64,000 nt of DNA from assembly GCA_013399855.1 (NCBI GenBank), contig VXAY01006782.1, forward strand, positions 657,258 to 721,257, in the 5' to 3' direction. Below, piece after piece: positions 1 through 12,091 of the stretch. The position numbers and the translations under genes are program-made. The stretch is from Oxyruncus cristatus. Its lineage: Eukaryota > Chordata > Aves > Passeriformes > Cotingidae. Position 1 is the stretch's first letter, and the number at the start of each line of letters is the position of its first letter. The notes beneath the pieces are model-generated. The model saw only the letters and a program-made list of their open reading frames with translations, was not told the origin of the DNA and did no database searches.

Positions 1-682
1 GACCCTACAACATCTTTCAGTGAAAGATTAAGAGTAATCCTTAAACTAAGTACTTAAATGGAAAGATGAAGATAATTTAATTTTCCTGTTTGCCTCTACA
101 CTCATGAAATGAGATATATAAATTAGTGAAGCTACATTTCCCACTGACCAGATAGCAGGAAAAACACCCAGAAGCCATGGCAAGACAGGGGTTTTTTTGA
201 ACATGAGTAGGTCGGAAATGCTAACAATACAGACTAGAGGGAAGCAAGAAGAGGGTCAAATGGCTGTGGAGAGGCTCTGAAGACAAAGGCTGAGCTCACT
301 TTATGGAGACAGATAGGCATCATGAGCACCCTGAATAAATATCTCTTTCTGTCTGTATTTCTGGTGTGGGTTTTTCAGCTCTCTTTTACTTGAAATCGTT
401 ATATTGAACTATACGTGTAGTTCCTGGACTTCCAAAATAGCATATTTCATTGAGAGTGGGGACAGAAAAGATGTTAATTGGAGCTTTGCTTTCAGTTTCC
501 ATGTTGATACTTTATTGTGCTCATGCTTCCTGCTTTTCTGAAGTGCTGCAGCTTTTCATTTTTTGCTCATTTATGGTACTTCTTACACCACGGTGCAAGT
601 CTCTCTTCAACTTACATGAGAAGTGACTATTATGTTAAAACTTTTAACAGCTCCACTCATGTATCTGCTTGCTTGTGAGAAT

Positions 683-1035
683 TGATATGCACACAGGCAA
701 CCCCAGGCACCAAGCTATGGCTAAGGTTTTAAGGAAAGGTTTATTTTCATAGCAGAGACCTTAATATACTGCAATAGATCACTGAACACTCATGCAGCAG
801 GCAGAAAAAGCAAAGCAGGAAACCCCTTTTCTGTGTTTTTATAATGCCTTTCAGATGCACATAACTTTCCAAGGCTGTATTCTCCCCTGTGTTTTATGGC
901 CCACCTGACTGGCCCACCAAGGGCCCCTAGACATGTCTGTGAGAATCTTACCTCTCCTTGGAGCAGGGGAGTTACTTCTCTACAGACTGAGAGAACAAAC
1001 ACAGCACTATTCACGAGAAATAACTATTTCCCACA
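683..1035 (-). mobile_element. LTR-like fragment of an avian endogenous retrovirus (solo, tentative)
   Basis: Read on the minus strand, this block has the order expected of a retroviral LTR. A TATAAAA box lies at 837-843, and about 95 bases downstream is an AATAAA polyadenylation signal at 740-745. A U5-like stretch follows, ending in CA at 683-684. A TG start on the minus strand at 1034-1035 would give a length near 350 bases, typical of short avian ERV LTRs. No flanking target-site duplication is visible, and no internal retroviral sequence (primer-binding site, gag, pol or env) lies beside it, so at most it is a solo or truncated LTR. The outer boundaries are the least certain part. It could also be unique sequence that happens to carry a TATA box and a poly(A) signal. 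Confidence 0.45.
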
Positions 1036-1723
1036 CTAGGTCTTCCCCAACCACAGAAGCTTCCCTGAGCGATACTCTTATCTTTTGCTCCTCGCCAAAA
1101 TCTTCTGTTTTCTTCTCCTTCATTGCTAATGCAATCACTGCCTCTTCTGTACCATCTCTTCCAGACAGACACTTTCTGGGAAGTGGGGTTAGTGGGGTGA
1201 GATGGCTTTTTTTTTTTTTGTCCCAGGGCTTCCAGGGCTATTCCTGTCTCCCTTGCTAGGGTTTTATTCTGTCAGTAGTAATCCAGGCTTTTGTTTTTTC
1301 ACTGGCATGCTCCTTCCTTGTATCAGAGCAACATGTTTGGTGTTTCTCTCTTTCTGTCACTATGTGGGTCATCATTACTGGAGCAGCTGCTGATGTGTAA
1401 ACGGTCTTTATACTAATATAACGCTTACTGGGGGTTTTTTCAGTCTTTTTTTCTAAAAAACTTGTGCACTTACATGAATGTGGGTAAGAATGTGTAAGGG
1501 CTCGAGAATTAAAAAAAAAAAAAGCCAAAAAGAGGTATAGCGTGGTGGTTCCTGGTTCCCAGGAGTATTTTTTATATTCTGTTTCCGAATGTACCAGTTT
1601 TTTCCTGCGAACTGAGGCGCAAAATTGCAATGGGAGAATGAAACATCTTTGCAGAGCAACAGAGCTCCTCTCTCATTTAGAAGGGAAGCATGCATAAGAC
1701 TCAATCTGATCTGTAAAGTCGTT
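1036..1723. other. No gene recognised; homopolymer-interrupted unique sequence
   Basis: Contains a T-run near 1208-1220 and an A-run near 1511-1523. The overlapping open frames on both strands read through these runs and show no recognisable domain. Confidence 0.5.
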
Positions 1724-1795
1724 ATCACAGAATCAAAGAATAATTAAGGTTGGAAAAGACCTTCAAGATCATGGAGTCCAACCTTTATGATTAAT
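1724..1795 (-). mobile_element. CR1 3' tail fragment
   Basis: An ATCACAGAATCA octamer-type tail is followed by the GGTTGGAAAAGACC...AGTCCAACC block. This is the reverse complement of the 3' terminus of CR1 LINEs, so the element lies on the minus strand with its 3' end at 1724. Only the last 70 or so bases are recognisable. The GGTTGGAAAAGACC variant is the type seen in the CR1 copies at 23132 and, on the plus strand, at 44618. Confidence 0.8.
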
Positions 1796-4743
1796 GGCCA
1801 ATATCCTGCACATTATAGTAAACTGTATTGTAGCTGTAGATTCAGAAATCAGTTTGGGGATAATTTTTGTCTCTAATTTTTCAACAGATCATGGCCGTGA
1901 TTCTGTCCTGAGCACTTTTTTGTTTCTGCTGCTAAAAAGGTGGATAGTAATGGACCCAGACCATTTCTTTGAGTATTTTCAAAAGACAGTACTGTTCTTG
2001 AGGGGCTGATAAAGGGGCTTTTAGATTTCCAACATAGCTATCAAGCAGTGCACAGGAGAAGTGATGAGATGTATCAAGATGCTCAAGGTTTGTCTGGTCC
2101 ACTGAGATTTACTGCAAGGTAGAGCTTCTGCATAATAGAGCCACCAGGAAGGCCAATTAGAAAAAATATTAGGGAACCATACATTTTTTCTTAAATCATC
2201 TCACTGTTGGATCTCCAATGTATCTTTTCTATCCAGGCACTCTTGGACAAAATGGTCGATTTTGTCCCTCCCTTTTTCAGCCCAATCCAGTACCAGAAAC
2301 ACGTCTAGGGTGGTAACTATGAAAACTAAACCCAGAAATAACCAAGGTGAGGTGATGACACTTCACAGCCAAGGTAAAACTGAAAATAATGCACAAAGGA
2401 TTAAACCTGTAGGAGTAAATACTTACTATAGCATTAATACTTCTTGTCACTGTCTCTCCCTAACTTGATAATGCTTCTGAGTTGATAGCTGGAATCGTTA
2501 AAATGCAAGGTGTTGAAGAGATATTCTGGTACGATTGACTTGTGGTTGAACTATGGGTCCTAGGCAAAAGTAGATGTGACACAGAATGGTGATTTGTCTG
2601 AATTACTTGGTATAATGAGAGGATGATGTATTTCACAGTGAATGACACCCTGAGATAGTCTGTAATGCAAAAAAGGAGATATTATTATTAAGCTATTTTC
2701 TGTTGCCTTTTCCGAATGAGGCCTGTTGTTTGGCTGGTCCTGGATGCAACAAAAAAGAAGACAAAAATCCCTCCTCCCTTTAGATCTTCCACTTCCCCTC
2801 TATTATACCTCTGAGCACATTGCGTCCTTTTGACTAATTTTTTCTGGTAGATGAAACTGCAGATCTGCTGCTTTAAAATCTCCCATTCTAGCCAGTTTTT
2901 CTCTCACTTGTCACTATGTGCTGTTCTGGGGCAATGCTGCTCTGACCCTCCATCCTGACCCCAAGGGCGGCTGTGTGCCTGCTGACTGCAAATCACTGCT
3001 CTGGACTGTGCTTGTGATTCCAGTGCCCTGCTTGTCTCGGCCTTGCCTACCTGCAGAGCTCTCCTCACCATGAGATGTACCATTAAGTTTTCTTTTGTCA
3101 GACCCTGTGAAGTGTAGAGTGTGATTTCGCCTGTAGATGCTCATAAAGGACAAAGTGGGAACCAACAATGCAGCAGCATGTTCCAGTGACTGTGACCTCT
3201 GGCTGTCCTTGAATGTGTTAAATTGACTCTAGTGAGTTGCATGCTGTTTTCTTGTGGCTCTTGGCTCTCCACAGCATACATCTGTGTATACATCCTAGCT
3301 GGCTGAGCTTTTTAGGGGTCTTGAAGTGGCACATTTGTTGATACACATGGCTTATCCTCAGAAGACAGGTAAACTACAATTTTTCTTTCATCTTCATCTT
3401 TGCCTAGTAGCTAAATCCACAGTCAGACTTTGGTGGATATCCAAAGACTAGTCTTGCCCTATTATTAATATCTTTTTAGGTATCTATTCTATTTATCCGA
3501 TTAAATAGGATGGAAAGTCTCCCTGACAGGAACATGATAGATTAAAGAATGAAAATATGGATGTAGAGACATCACATAGCTTCTTAAACATAGATAAGAA
3601 ACTGGTGTCTTCATACAAGTACATTTGAAATATTAATCAGACTTTCTTATGAAAGTCCATGCAGTCTGAGAGATTGCAAAATCCATCAGAAAATAAGACA
3701 TGTTTTTGTGATTGCTGCATGTACTGTAAACCTACAGGCAAAATTTCATGCTAATATCTTGCTGCAACATCATTTCAAATAATGTGACCAAATTCTATGA
3801 TATTATCAGGTTTCACAAGACTGTGTGCAGAAAAAGAAACGTAAATTAAAACCAAAAATTTCCTGGAATCACTTTTTGTGTCTGTCAGTTAGAATTATAG
3901 CAATTGTCGTGTACACATTAAAACACCTGTTTTTCCACAAAAATACATGTTTAGATTCATGAAGTCTGCTGTTGGGAAGTGCATATAGGAAGGATCACTG
4001 AAGTTGTTCAGAATGTATGGACTCTAGCCAGAGACAGCAAAACACTCTAACCTACTATAAATTCTGTAAGTATTCCAGTGTAAAAGAATGCTAGATTTTG
4101 ACAAATAAATAGTTCAAAGTAACATTAATTTTAATATGTTATTTAAAGAAAAATTCTTAACACGGAAAAATTATATGTATGTGTTTCATGAGAAGTTAAT
4201 CAGTTTAATTAACATGCTTGACTAGGTATGCACTATTTGTAAAAGCATGGGACTACCTGTTTAGCATAGGCTTCAGTGGTTTGAACTGCTTTTATGTCTC
4301 TTTTGCTCCATTTGCTTCAATCTGCTACTGCATTTTCTCAGAGTAAACCCTATATTCATAACCTCAGCTTGGCATTACCAACTAAAAAATGAGTACAGAA
4401 ATCTTTTTCTCTAGGTTTTACAGAAAAAATTACTTACGTTTTTTTGTTGTAATGAGAGCTCAAAACAAAAGGTATTTGCAAAACATTTATTTTTAGAGGT
4501 TTTCTTTTTTAATTTAAAGAGAAAATAAAGTAAATTGGGAAACAGCTTTGAAATCAATATAAATGCCAAAATCACATGCTTCTTACAGACCATTGCAGAC
4601 AAGTAACTAAGGTTTTGGGTTTCCTCTCATGCAACGTGCTGCTTGCAACCTTGCAAGAGCCAGCAGGTCAGACTGGCTGCCCACATGCACCACCAGGTAC
4701 TTTCTGTATGCAACCTAGATGGGCTTTTGAATGTAGGGGGATG
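1796..4743. other. No gene recognised
   Basis: Unique AT-rich sequence. A moderately GC-rich patch at about 2920-3200 carries a short minus-strand frame without recognisable features. No repeat family, splice-bounded frame or structured RNA was identified. Confidence 0.5.
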
Positions 4744-5150
4744 GTGAGGAAAGGCTGAGAGTACTGAGTTTGTTCAGGCTGGAAAGGAGAAGGCTTCAGG
4801 ATGACCTCACTGCAGCCTTCCTGTACCTGAAGGGAACCTATAAGAAAGATGGACAAAGACTATTTACAAGAGCATGCAATGACAGTACAGGGTGGAATGG
4901 TTTCAAAGAGAGTAGGTTTAGACTAGATATTAGAAAGAAAGTCTTTACTATGGGGGTGATGACGCACTGGAAAAGGATGCCCAGAGAAGTTGTGAATGCA
5001 CCATCCCTGGAATTGTTCAAGACTAGGTTAGATGAGGCCCTAAGCAATGTGTTCTAGTGGAAGGTGTCCCTAACTTTGGTAGGGGGATTGGAAACTAAAT
5101 GATCTTTAGGGTTCCTTCCAACCCAGGCCATTTTATGATTCTATGAATCC
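4744..5150 (+). mobile_element. CR1 LINE, 5'-truncated 3' end
   Basis: The 3'-terminal 400 bases of a CR1 non-LTR retrotransposon. It covers the end of the reverse-transcriptase ORF, a short 3' UTR with TTCCTTCCAACCCAGGCCATT, and a terminal ATTCTATG octamer tail ending near 5150. There is no poly(A) tail, as is usual for CR1. Severe 5' truncation is the normal outcome of CR1 insertion. Confidence 0.93.
4770..5057 (+). pseudogene. CR1 ORF2 C-terminal remnant
   Basis: A 95-codon open stretch matches the conserved C-terminal end of the CR1 ORF2 protein. Landmarks are LERRRLQDDL near residues 4-13, FRLDIRKK around residues 50-57, a HWKRMPREVV segment around residues 66-75, and the closing ALSNVF. 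ORF2 normally encodes an endonuclease followed by a reverse transcriptase, and both are lost here by 5' truncation, so the product cannot be functional. The first ATG is internal to the original ORF and is not a real start. The frame is uninterrupted to its natural stop, which suggests moderate age. Confidence 0.85.
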
Positions 5151-6002
5151 TGGGTACTTGCATCTCTCTTTTCAGAAAGCCTAAACTTCCTGTTTTGCTT
5201 CATCTGATCATTATATGGTCCCTTCAGCACAGAATCACATGCTGTCTTGTCCTAGTGGAAGGTCAGGATATAATAGTGATTTCTGGGAAATGTTTTTATC
5301 CATGACTCTAAGAGCACTGTTTGTGTTTTTCTCAGTTTATTCCAATGAAAAAAGCTTAATGCCATCTTATCGGTGCTTCTATGCATTTATGTTGCTTCCA
5401 TAGGCTTTTGTTTCCCACAGCACAAACCCAATTTCTTATTGAATGGGTTTGATATTGAGGAAAAATTACAGTGTGTCTTTGTTGCTATTTCATAATAGTT
5501 TCCTATAATTTACTTTGAAATAAACAGTTAAAGAGCTGTTTTCTATGCCTGCATTAGCAAGACATAGAAATTAAATATATATAAAAACTTTTTAACAGCA
5601 TTCTTTATTCTTCAGCTTGCCCATTTTATAGGCTTATGATATCTAATTTGACCATCAGTGAGTAGGATGAACCCAGCTGCTTAATATACAAAGTAATGGA
5701 ACAGTTCTTCTCTGCAGCACACATAAAAGGCAAACAAATGGTTTCTATTGTGAGTAGGTTATTTTAAATCTCCTCCTAGGGAACTTTATGAAATGGAATT
5801 TCACAGATGGACAAAAGGAGGAGAAACCAGGGCAGGATCTAGATAGTAAGATGTCCAGCTTGTTGCTGTGCAGACTTCTCCCAAGAATTTTGTTGCTCCG
5901 GTGACCCTTAGCCCATTTGGTCATCTTCCTGAGACCAGGGAGAGGTGCTGTTGGGAGGGACATATGTGACAAACAGAACAAAATGGTAGGAAATATTTTC
6001 TT
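5151..6002. other. No gene recognised
   Basis: Unique sequence between the CR1 copy and the palindrome at 6003. Short open frames on both strands show no domain or splice context. Confidence 0.5.
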
Positions 6003-6029
6003 TTAAATAGGTCATTGTGACCTATTTAA
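6003..6029. promoter_or_regulatory. Perfect inverted repeat containing a consensus oestrogen-response element
   Basis: Twelve-base arms TTAAATAGGTCA and TGACCTATTTAA are exact reverse complements separated by TTG. The core AGGTCA-TTG-TGACCT at 6009-6023 is the textbook consensus for oestrogen receptor homodimers: nuclear-receptor half-sites inverted with a 3-base spacer. The sequence match is direct. Binding or function is inferred, because isolated consensus sites occur by chance and no promoter is recognised nearby. Confidence 0.5.
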
Positions 6030-8555
6030 TTTGGGACGAGAAAGAAGGAATTCATTTGTATGTCAGAAAAGCTTGAAAGTTTTGAAGCTTTGAAAGTTTT
6101 TTCAAAAAAAATTATCATTGCAAAGTCAAGCTGTCATCGACTTAAGTGGGAGAGGCAATTGTGGGGTTATGGAATTGAAGGAGAAAAAAAAGAATAACTT
6201 AAGAAGTTTGCCGGTTACTACCCAAATTTGTGTTTCAACATAAGGTTTTATTTCCTTCACCTCTTTAACTTTCAAAAGATGATGTCTTATTCTTCTGTAA
6301 CATATATCTGCTTAGCTTAAAAATACTTCCTGTGGTACACAACAAATTGATTTTAGATTTATTTTGGACCATTTGAGTTTGGTTTTTTTCATTATTTATT
6401 TACTCAGATTACTCAGTTCAGGATCTCCCACCTGACTTTCCACCCTACACAGACATGACATTATTGGTTAAAAACCACTAAGATCACATTCTTTTTTGAT
6501 TGTTTCTGGTTTTCAGATTTCAGCTCTTTAAATTTTACATTTCTTACTTTATTTAAATGTTTCCAAAATGTTTCTGTTGCTATGCAAAATTTTATGTCTA
6601 GCAACTTATTTGACTGAACTAAGTCACAATTCCTAACACTTCTTGTCATGCTGGAGCTCTGCAATGAAGCAGCAAATCACAGCTCTGATATCAGCTTTCA
6701 TTTGTGTTGCTGGAACTACGGGGAGAGTTTCTGTCACTTGATAAAGTTCAGTATAATGATTTTATGTCACTCTCAGTACTTCAGTGCATGTTTCTTTCAG
6801 CGATGAGGTTCACGTAAAATCAACAGTGGTCCCTTCACTTTCAGCCCCCTCATCTCCCTCAGCCAGGCACGTATCTTTCTCTGCAGACTTAATATCTCTC
6901 AAGAATTTGCGATTCAGCTTTTGAACCTGTGGTGCTGTGCATGTTTTACAATCATTGTACATTGATTAGTTTTTACTTCTGACTGAACCGGTTCTACTTG
7001 GGTTAATTGAAAGTCCACATAGAGTTTGCACTCTTCTAACAGCATTTCCACCTTCAGCCTAGGCGCCTATTCAAACATCACTCCCTAGCAGGTTTTTTCC
7101 TCATCTTTTAGCTGATCATGGTAAGAACTAAGCAAAAGACAAGATTGTACATTCTACATAAAGGTCATAAAAGTCATAAATGTTCAGCTATTTGTATTGG
7201 GAAAACTTTGTTTTCATTTAGTTATCTGTGCAATTGATCTCCTGTCAGAGGCACCTCACTCTGTATCACTCTGATAATGTTTTGATGTGAGATAGAAGAG
7301 TCATAGCAGATGTGTCTATATTATGGGAATTGATACAGCATGTCATAAATTGAAGGGTATTTTTTCAGGAGAGTCAAACTCCACGTTTTTTAAAAAACAA
7401 AGTCCAATAGCTACCAACAATGAATAGCTTCTCAGTTTGCACAGGCATTGAAGTTTCAGATATTGTGTGTTTCTGTAGTGAGCCTTTAAATGACATCTAC
7501 ACCATGTGGTAATAAAATACATTTCCCTTTGCCATCAGTTCCTGTGAGAGAATATAGGAATCCAGCCTTATTCACTCGAGAAATTGTTCTGGTTTTGAAA
7601 CCACTATCATCCTGTATTTCCTCTCTGAACACTATGTTCTTGTTTCCATTTGTTCTGAATTCGTTTTATTGGTCTCAGACATTATTTTTTTTGTAGAATG
7701 TATTTCCAACAAAACTATTTTTCCTTGTTCTCTGATACTTGGATCCTTTATGAAACAGTGGTTGATGCAGCAGTACTTTCCCATGAGATTTCAACATTTT
7801 TCTTCATTTTTGACCTTTGCGGGAACCTTATACCCAGTTATAGAATGACAGATCCTATCTCAACAAACATTGCTTTGCCATGTGATGTATGACAGCTAGG
7901 GTAGTCATGGACTCCAGTTTGCATTTGTTTACTTGGATGAGAGTTCCCAAGATTTTGAGCATTTTTGATTAATACTGAGGTTGTTTCCACTACTATCTCT
8001 CAACAAAACTTCTGCTCATTCTGAAGAAGGGTCTCTGTGTAAAGGCCTGTTCATTGTGATACACTGGGCTAATTGAATCATCTCTATTGAAGAAGAAGCA
8101 GCATTTTTTCCCTGTCAGATTTGAGGAACTTCTTTGCAGGGTTATATTATTTTGCACCCAAGGGTTTATTACAGTCTCAGTACTGTAATAAATTGCAATA
8201 GAAATATCATTTTATAAATAAACCCAAAGCTTACTGCACAATGCAATTGAACATACCCAGAATTGAATCAAGTGTGATTACATTGTGTTGAGCTGGCACT
8301 TGGAAATCTGTGATGAAATTTGGAAAGGGTAATCTTGAGTCTCTACCCACCTATTTGAATTTAATTTACATCCTGTGCCGGAGTGACTGAGAAAGTGAAT
8401 TGAATGTGTGCTGATCAGGAATATAGAAAATGTCTTACCACCAAATATCTTCTGTAGTAAGAATGGAGAAACCAGGAAGTTATTTATAAATTTATAAATT
8501 AGTACACCTTCTCTTACTTCCAGCCTGTAGGGTAGATTTTAAAATACAGTGCATT
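6030..8555. other. No gene recognised
   Basis: Unique AT-rich sequence with a 14-base A/T palindrome (GTTTTTTAAAAAAC) at 7385-7398. From 6801 a short open frame follows a TTTCTTTCAG acceptor-like site and runs to a TGA near 6920, but no donor or downstream poly(A) signal makes it convincing. Confidence 0.5.
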
Positions 8556-8578
8556 AAAAAAAAAAAAAAAAAAAAAAA
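8556..8578. repeat. Poly(A) tract
   Basis: An uninterrupted run of 23 A. No retroposed gene or SINE body was recognised upstream on the plus strand, so it is best treated as a simple homopolymer. Confidence 0.95.
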
Positions 8579-11042
8579 TTCTCACCTGCTTTTTGAACTA
8601 CGTTGTTTCAGTTAGGGCTAAGCAGATAAGAATAAAAAGTTTCAGATATTTTCGGGATCAGGAAGGGGAGGGGAAAGAAACATGGAAAGAAACACAGTTT
8701 ACCTTACCAACATCTGTCTTTTGATTGTCTTCACGGTGACAAACCTCAACTTTTTCTTCCCTTATTCTCTTTCCCCCAGAGTATAAAAGTAGGGCAGATT
8801 CCTTATGGATCTTGAGAACCTAAAGCAGGTTTTGTTTTGTCGTTTATTTTTTTGACTGTGGGCTCTTTCAATAGATCCATCAGTTTCCAGGACTCCCACT
8901 TAATCCATTAACCCTAAGAACAATTTAATTTGGGAGTTTCGGTTGAATAAATGCAAAAAAATTACAACCATTTTTCATTGGTTCTGTTTTGCAGCTTAGT
9001 GCTACTAACCACAGGATTTGGTTTTCTTGTATGTCTGGTCACACAGGAGGATTTAATACAGTCTGGACTTTGTCATTTTTTATCAGGGTACCAGAGATGA
9101 TGTATCTATGACTCATGCACACAAAACTGTGGCTGATGGGTGCATGTTGCAGTATTGGGTCTGTTTTATACATTTAGAATGGAGTTGATATTGATGGTTA
9201 CCAGATTAGCAGATATTGTGAACAAGACTGTATTGCAGGGATGTTACCATCTATTCATTTCCTTGCTATTAATATGAGCTCTGAGGAGTAGGTGTATCTA
9301 TTTACTTCTTTGTTTAGGTTTTGCCTTAAAAATAAGTTGGTCGCCTGACACATGGATTTAGGAGGAGTCCTTCAACTCTTTTCCAAACCTGATGAGAACA
9401 TTCCTTTCTATTGGATGTATCTTCCAAAATCTTCCATTTTTGGGATTAACTTTGTTTTTTTTCATTCATTTTTGGCGATTCCTCTTCCTTCCAAGTATGC
9501 TTTCAGAGCGTTGCTGCCTTGTCTCAGTCATTCTACAAAGAATGCCACAATGTGACAACTGCCTCTGCTTGGCTCAGTTTCTGAAGCTACAACCCTTAAG
9601 TACGGTCGTGCATACTGGGTTTTTCTTAAGTAAAGAAATATTGCTGATATTTCTGATCAGTGGCTGAAAGAAAAAACAAATACGTTGCTGAGCGTGCACT
9701 GACATTCAAAGACCAGAGAACTCACATGGCCTTGGCATCTCTACTTTGTATGTCCTGAAGTTCCTGTCTGTCCTCCTGCCACTGGGGTCATTGGTGCAGT
9801 TCCCCCACTTCCTTCTCTCTGCAGACATGACTTGCCTGTCCTTGCTAGACCTCTTCTCACAGATTTTCTACCTCTGAAAGTTCTTCTCAGTGCAGTTGTT
9901 CTATCAAGGACTGACCAACCCGGAACTCTGTTGAAAGTGTCTGCATGTCTAGATCTGCACTTTGTTGTTAAGGGTAAATGATCTTTAATGATCATTAAGC
10001 TTTCAGTAGGTGAACAGAAACCTGCTCTAATCATCCTGAATTTATTTTCGCAGGTAGACCATGAGAGAACCAGAGGTCCCTTTTAAAGTAGGAGAGGGGC
10101 TAGAGTAGAGTAGAAAAGAACTCCAACAGAGCAACACAACTTCTGTGTTTGGTGTTAGTATGTAGAAGGTTTAAAATTATTCAAATAAAGATGTAAGCAT
10201 AGTTTTGTCAGACTTTTTTTTTTTTTTTTTAGAGCTCATAGTACTAGTGGTAGTTTCTTATCTAGTTAGAATATAGATGTGATCAGGGAGAATGAACTCT
10301 AAACCATTTTTTTTACAGAAACCAAGGGAATAGACAAAAAATGGAAGAATCTAGGCTACTGGATGAAGTTTTCTGTTTGATAGAGATAATATGAATCAGT
10401 TGTCTTTTAAGGACATGACATAAAGGGAGCATATTGTTCAGGTCAAAATTGGTGAACAAGGCATGTACCAATGAAGTATGGTCATATGTGAAAGTACTAA
10501 GGTACTGATTTGGAAGGAGTAGACTGGGCTGAAAATAGGTGCAGATCATCAGTAAACAAACAAAAGGTTGGATGTCTGTGAACTAACCCACTTTATAAGC
10601 TGTTAAGAGGTCAGCTAGAAGAACTTGATTTGGAAAATACTGGGGTGTATGGCCTTCATGACAAATTGCCCAGCTAGCACAGACATGAAAAATGTCAGTA
10701 TAGTCCTAAAATACATGAAATAAGTATGACTCACAGAAGCGGGGTTGCTGACATCATCATAAACAGCTCTGCTGTTGCTCATTTGTATATAACACTTTTG
10801 TTCAACTAAGAGAAGGGCTTTATATGTGTCAGAGGAGTGATGAGCCACTTTTTTTAGGGGAAGCTAGGATGCTTTGACTTAGCTAATACAATGAGGGCTG
10901 GGAAGGTCCATAAATGAGATTAAACATCAAGTTTTAACTAAACTGAAGGACTATGTCACCACAGGAACAAATGGCTGTAAAAAGACCATTGATAGATTAA
11001 GACTGGAAAGTAAAGCATCATGGTTTAAAAGGTCTGTAGCAG
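8579..11042. other. No gene recognised
   Basis: Contains a TATAAAA motif at 8782-8788 after a pyrimidine-rich stretch, a 14-base TAAT-core palindrome at 9985-9998 and a T-run at 10214-10230. The 97-codon minus-strand frame at 9741-10034 has no recognisable domain. Confidence 0.5.
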
Positions 11043-11190
11043 AAAAAACCAAACCAAACCAAAACAAATGAAACAAAACAAAAGAAACAAAACAAACAAA
11101 CAAAAAACCAAACCAAACCAAAACAAATGAAACAAAACAAAAGAAACAAAACAAACAAACAAAAAACCAAACCAAACCAACAAACAAACA
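11043..11190. repeat. 59-bp A/C-rich minisatellite, about 2.4 copies
   Basis: An AAAAAACC-AAACC block recurs at 11043, 11102 and 11161, giving an exact 59-base period. Units one and two are near identical across the whole period, and the third is interrupted by CAAACAAACAAA. The unit is itself built of AAACC, AAAC and AAAAG pieces. The minus-strand frames through it are low-complexity F/V/L/C strings created by the repeat and are not genes. Confidence 0.92.
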
Positions 11191-11855
11191 AACTCACAAA
11201 ACCCCACAGGTAAATTCACAATGTAACTTTCTTAACTGATTAAAAGGTGTCCATAAGGCAGTGCAAAGATGTTGCAGGATATCATTCAGTAACTCAGGAC
11301 TCCTTCAGTTCCTCTGCTCCTAAACATAACAGAAGAACATTTTTACTGGCTGATAATGAACACTAGACCAAACTCATATTGCTGACAGCTATCAAGTTAA
11401 GAGGATATGAGATGTTGCTCCCAGCAACCTGAGCAAAGCATAGACTGGCTAAAAGCTAACTGCACACATCTAGGTCATTACTTACCCCGCAGTTCTGGAA
11501 AGCTCTTAGAGCTGATGGGATCTCTGTGACTGTAGCAAGAACTAGCAGATGGGGGCCTGCCACATATTCAGAGACTGAGGCAGAAGAACAAGTGCTGCAG
11601 TGCAGGTTCCTGTGTTCTCAGTCCTGTGTGCTCCAGCCACCTCCTGTCCTGTTCTCCTCCAGCCACCTTGCCCATGTAGGAAAGCTGTGCCTCTTCAGCC
11701 AGCACTTGGCACTCCCAGGATTCTCCCTTCTTCTAGCTGTGATGTTAAATCAGGGACTTGTAAGCATAATGTGATGTCTGATTTTTTATTTGTTTATTCT
11801 TCTGTCAGTTAGCTATTGTTTCCTAAGTTCCAGATGATGTCTGTCATTGCTACAG
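11191..11855. other. No gene recognised
   Basis: Unique sequence. Two overlapping plus-strand frames near 11526-11812 are serine/leucine/proline-rich without domains. Confidence 0.5.
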
Positions 11856-11938
11856 ATCACAGAATCACAGAGTCACAGAATGGTTTGGGTTGGAAGGGAC
11901 TTCTGCAGTTCATCTAGTCCAACACCATTGCTAAACCA
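11856..11938 (-). mobile_element. CR1 3' tail fragment
   Basis: ATCACAGAATCACAGAGTCACAGAATGG is the octamer-type tail, followed by TTTGGGTTGGAAGGGAC and CATCTAGTCCAACACC. This is the reverse complement of a CR1 3' end with the TGGTTTGGGTTGGAAGGGAC variant. Only about 80 bases remain before the match is lost. Confidence 0.88.
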
Positions 11939-12018
11939 GTATGAATAATAGGTTAATAGAATAGATTTTAAAGCAGTGAAAATGTACATGAAACTACCTA
12001 TTGCTCACATCCACTGTG

Positions 12019-12091
12019 TTTTTGGGTTTTTTTGTGTGTGTTTTTTGTTTGTTTGTTTGGTTGGTTGGTTTTTTGTTTGTTTGTTTGTTTA
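12019..12091. repeat. T/G-rich simple repeat (TTTG/TTGG)n
   Basis: Imperfect run of TTTG and TTGG units with short TG dinucleotides. It is the opposite-strand equivalent of the AAAC/CCAA tracts at 31345 and 52811. Confidence 0.9.

Noticed and set aside
6801..6922. Open frame after a TTTCTTTCAG acceptor-like site
   Set aside because: No matching poly(A) signal or donor, and a weak upstream pyrimidine tract.
8556..8578. Poly(A) run as the tail of a processed pseudogene
   Set aside because: No recognisable coding or SINE body upstream, and no flanking direct repeats noticed.
10951..11219. Minus-strand frames with repeated F/V/L/W/C blocks that look like membrane segments
   Set aside because: They are the translation of the 59-bp A/C-rich minisatellite; the periodicity is that of the DNA repeat.
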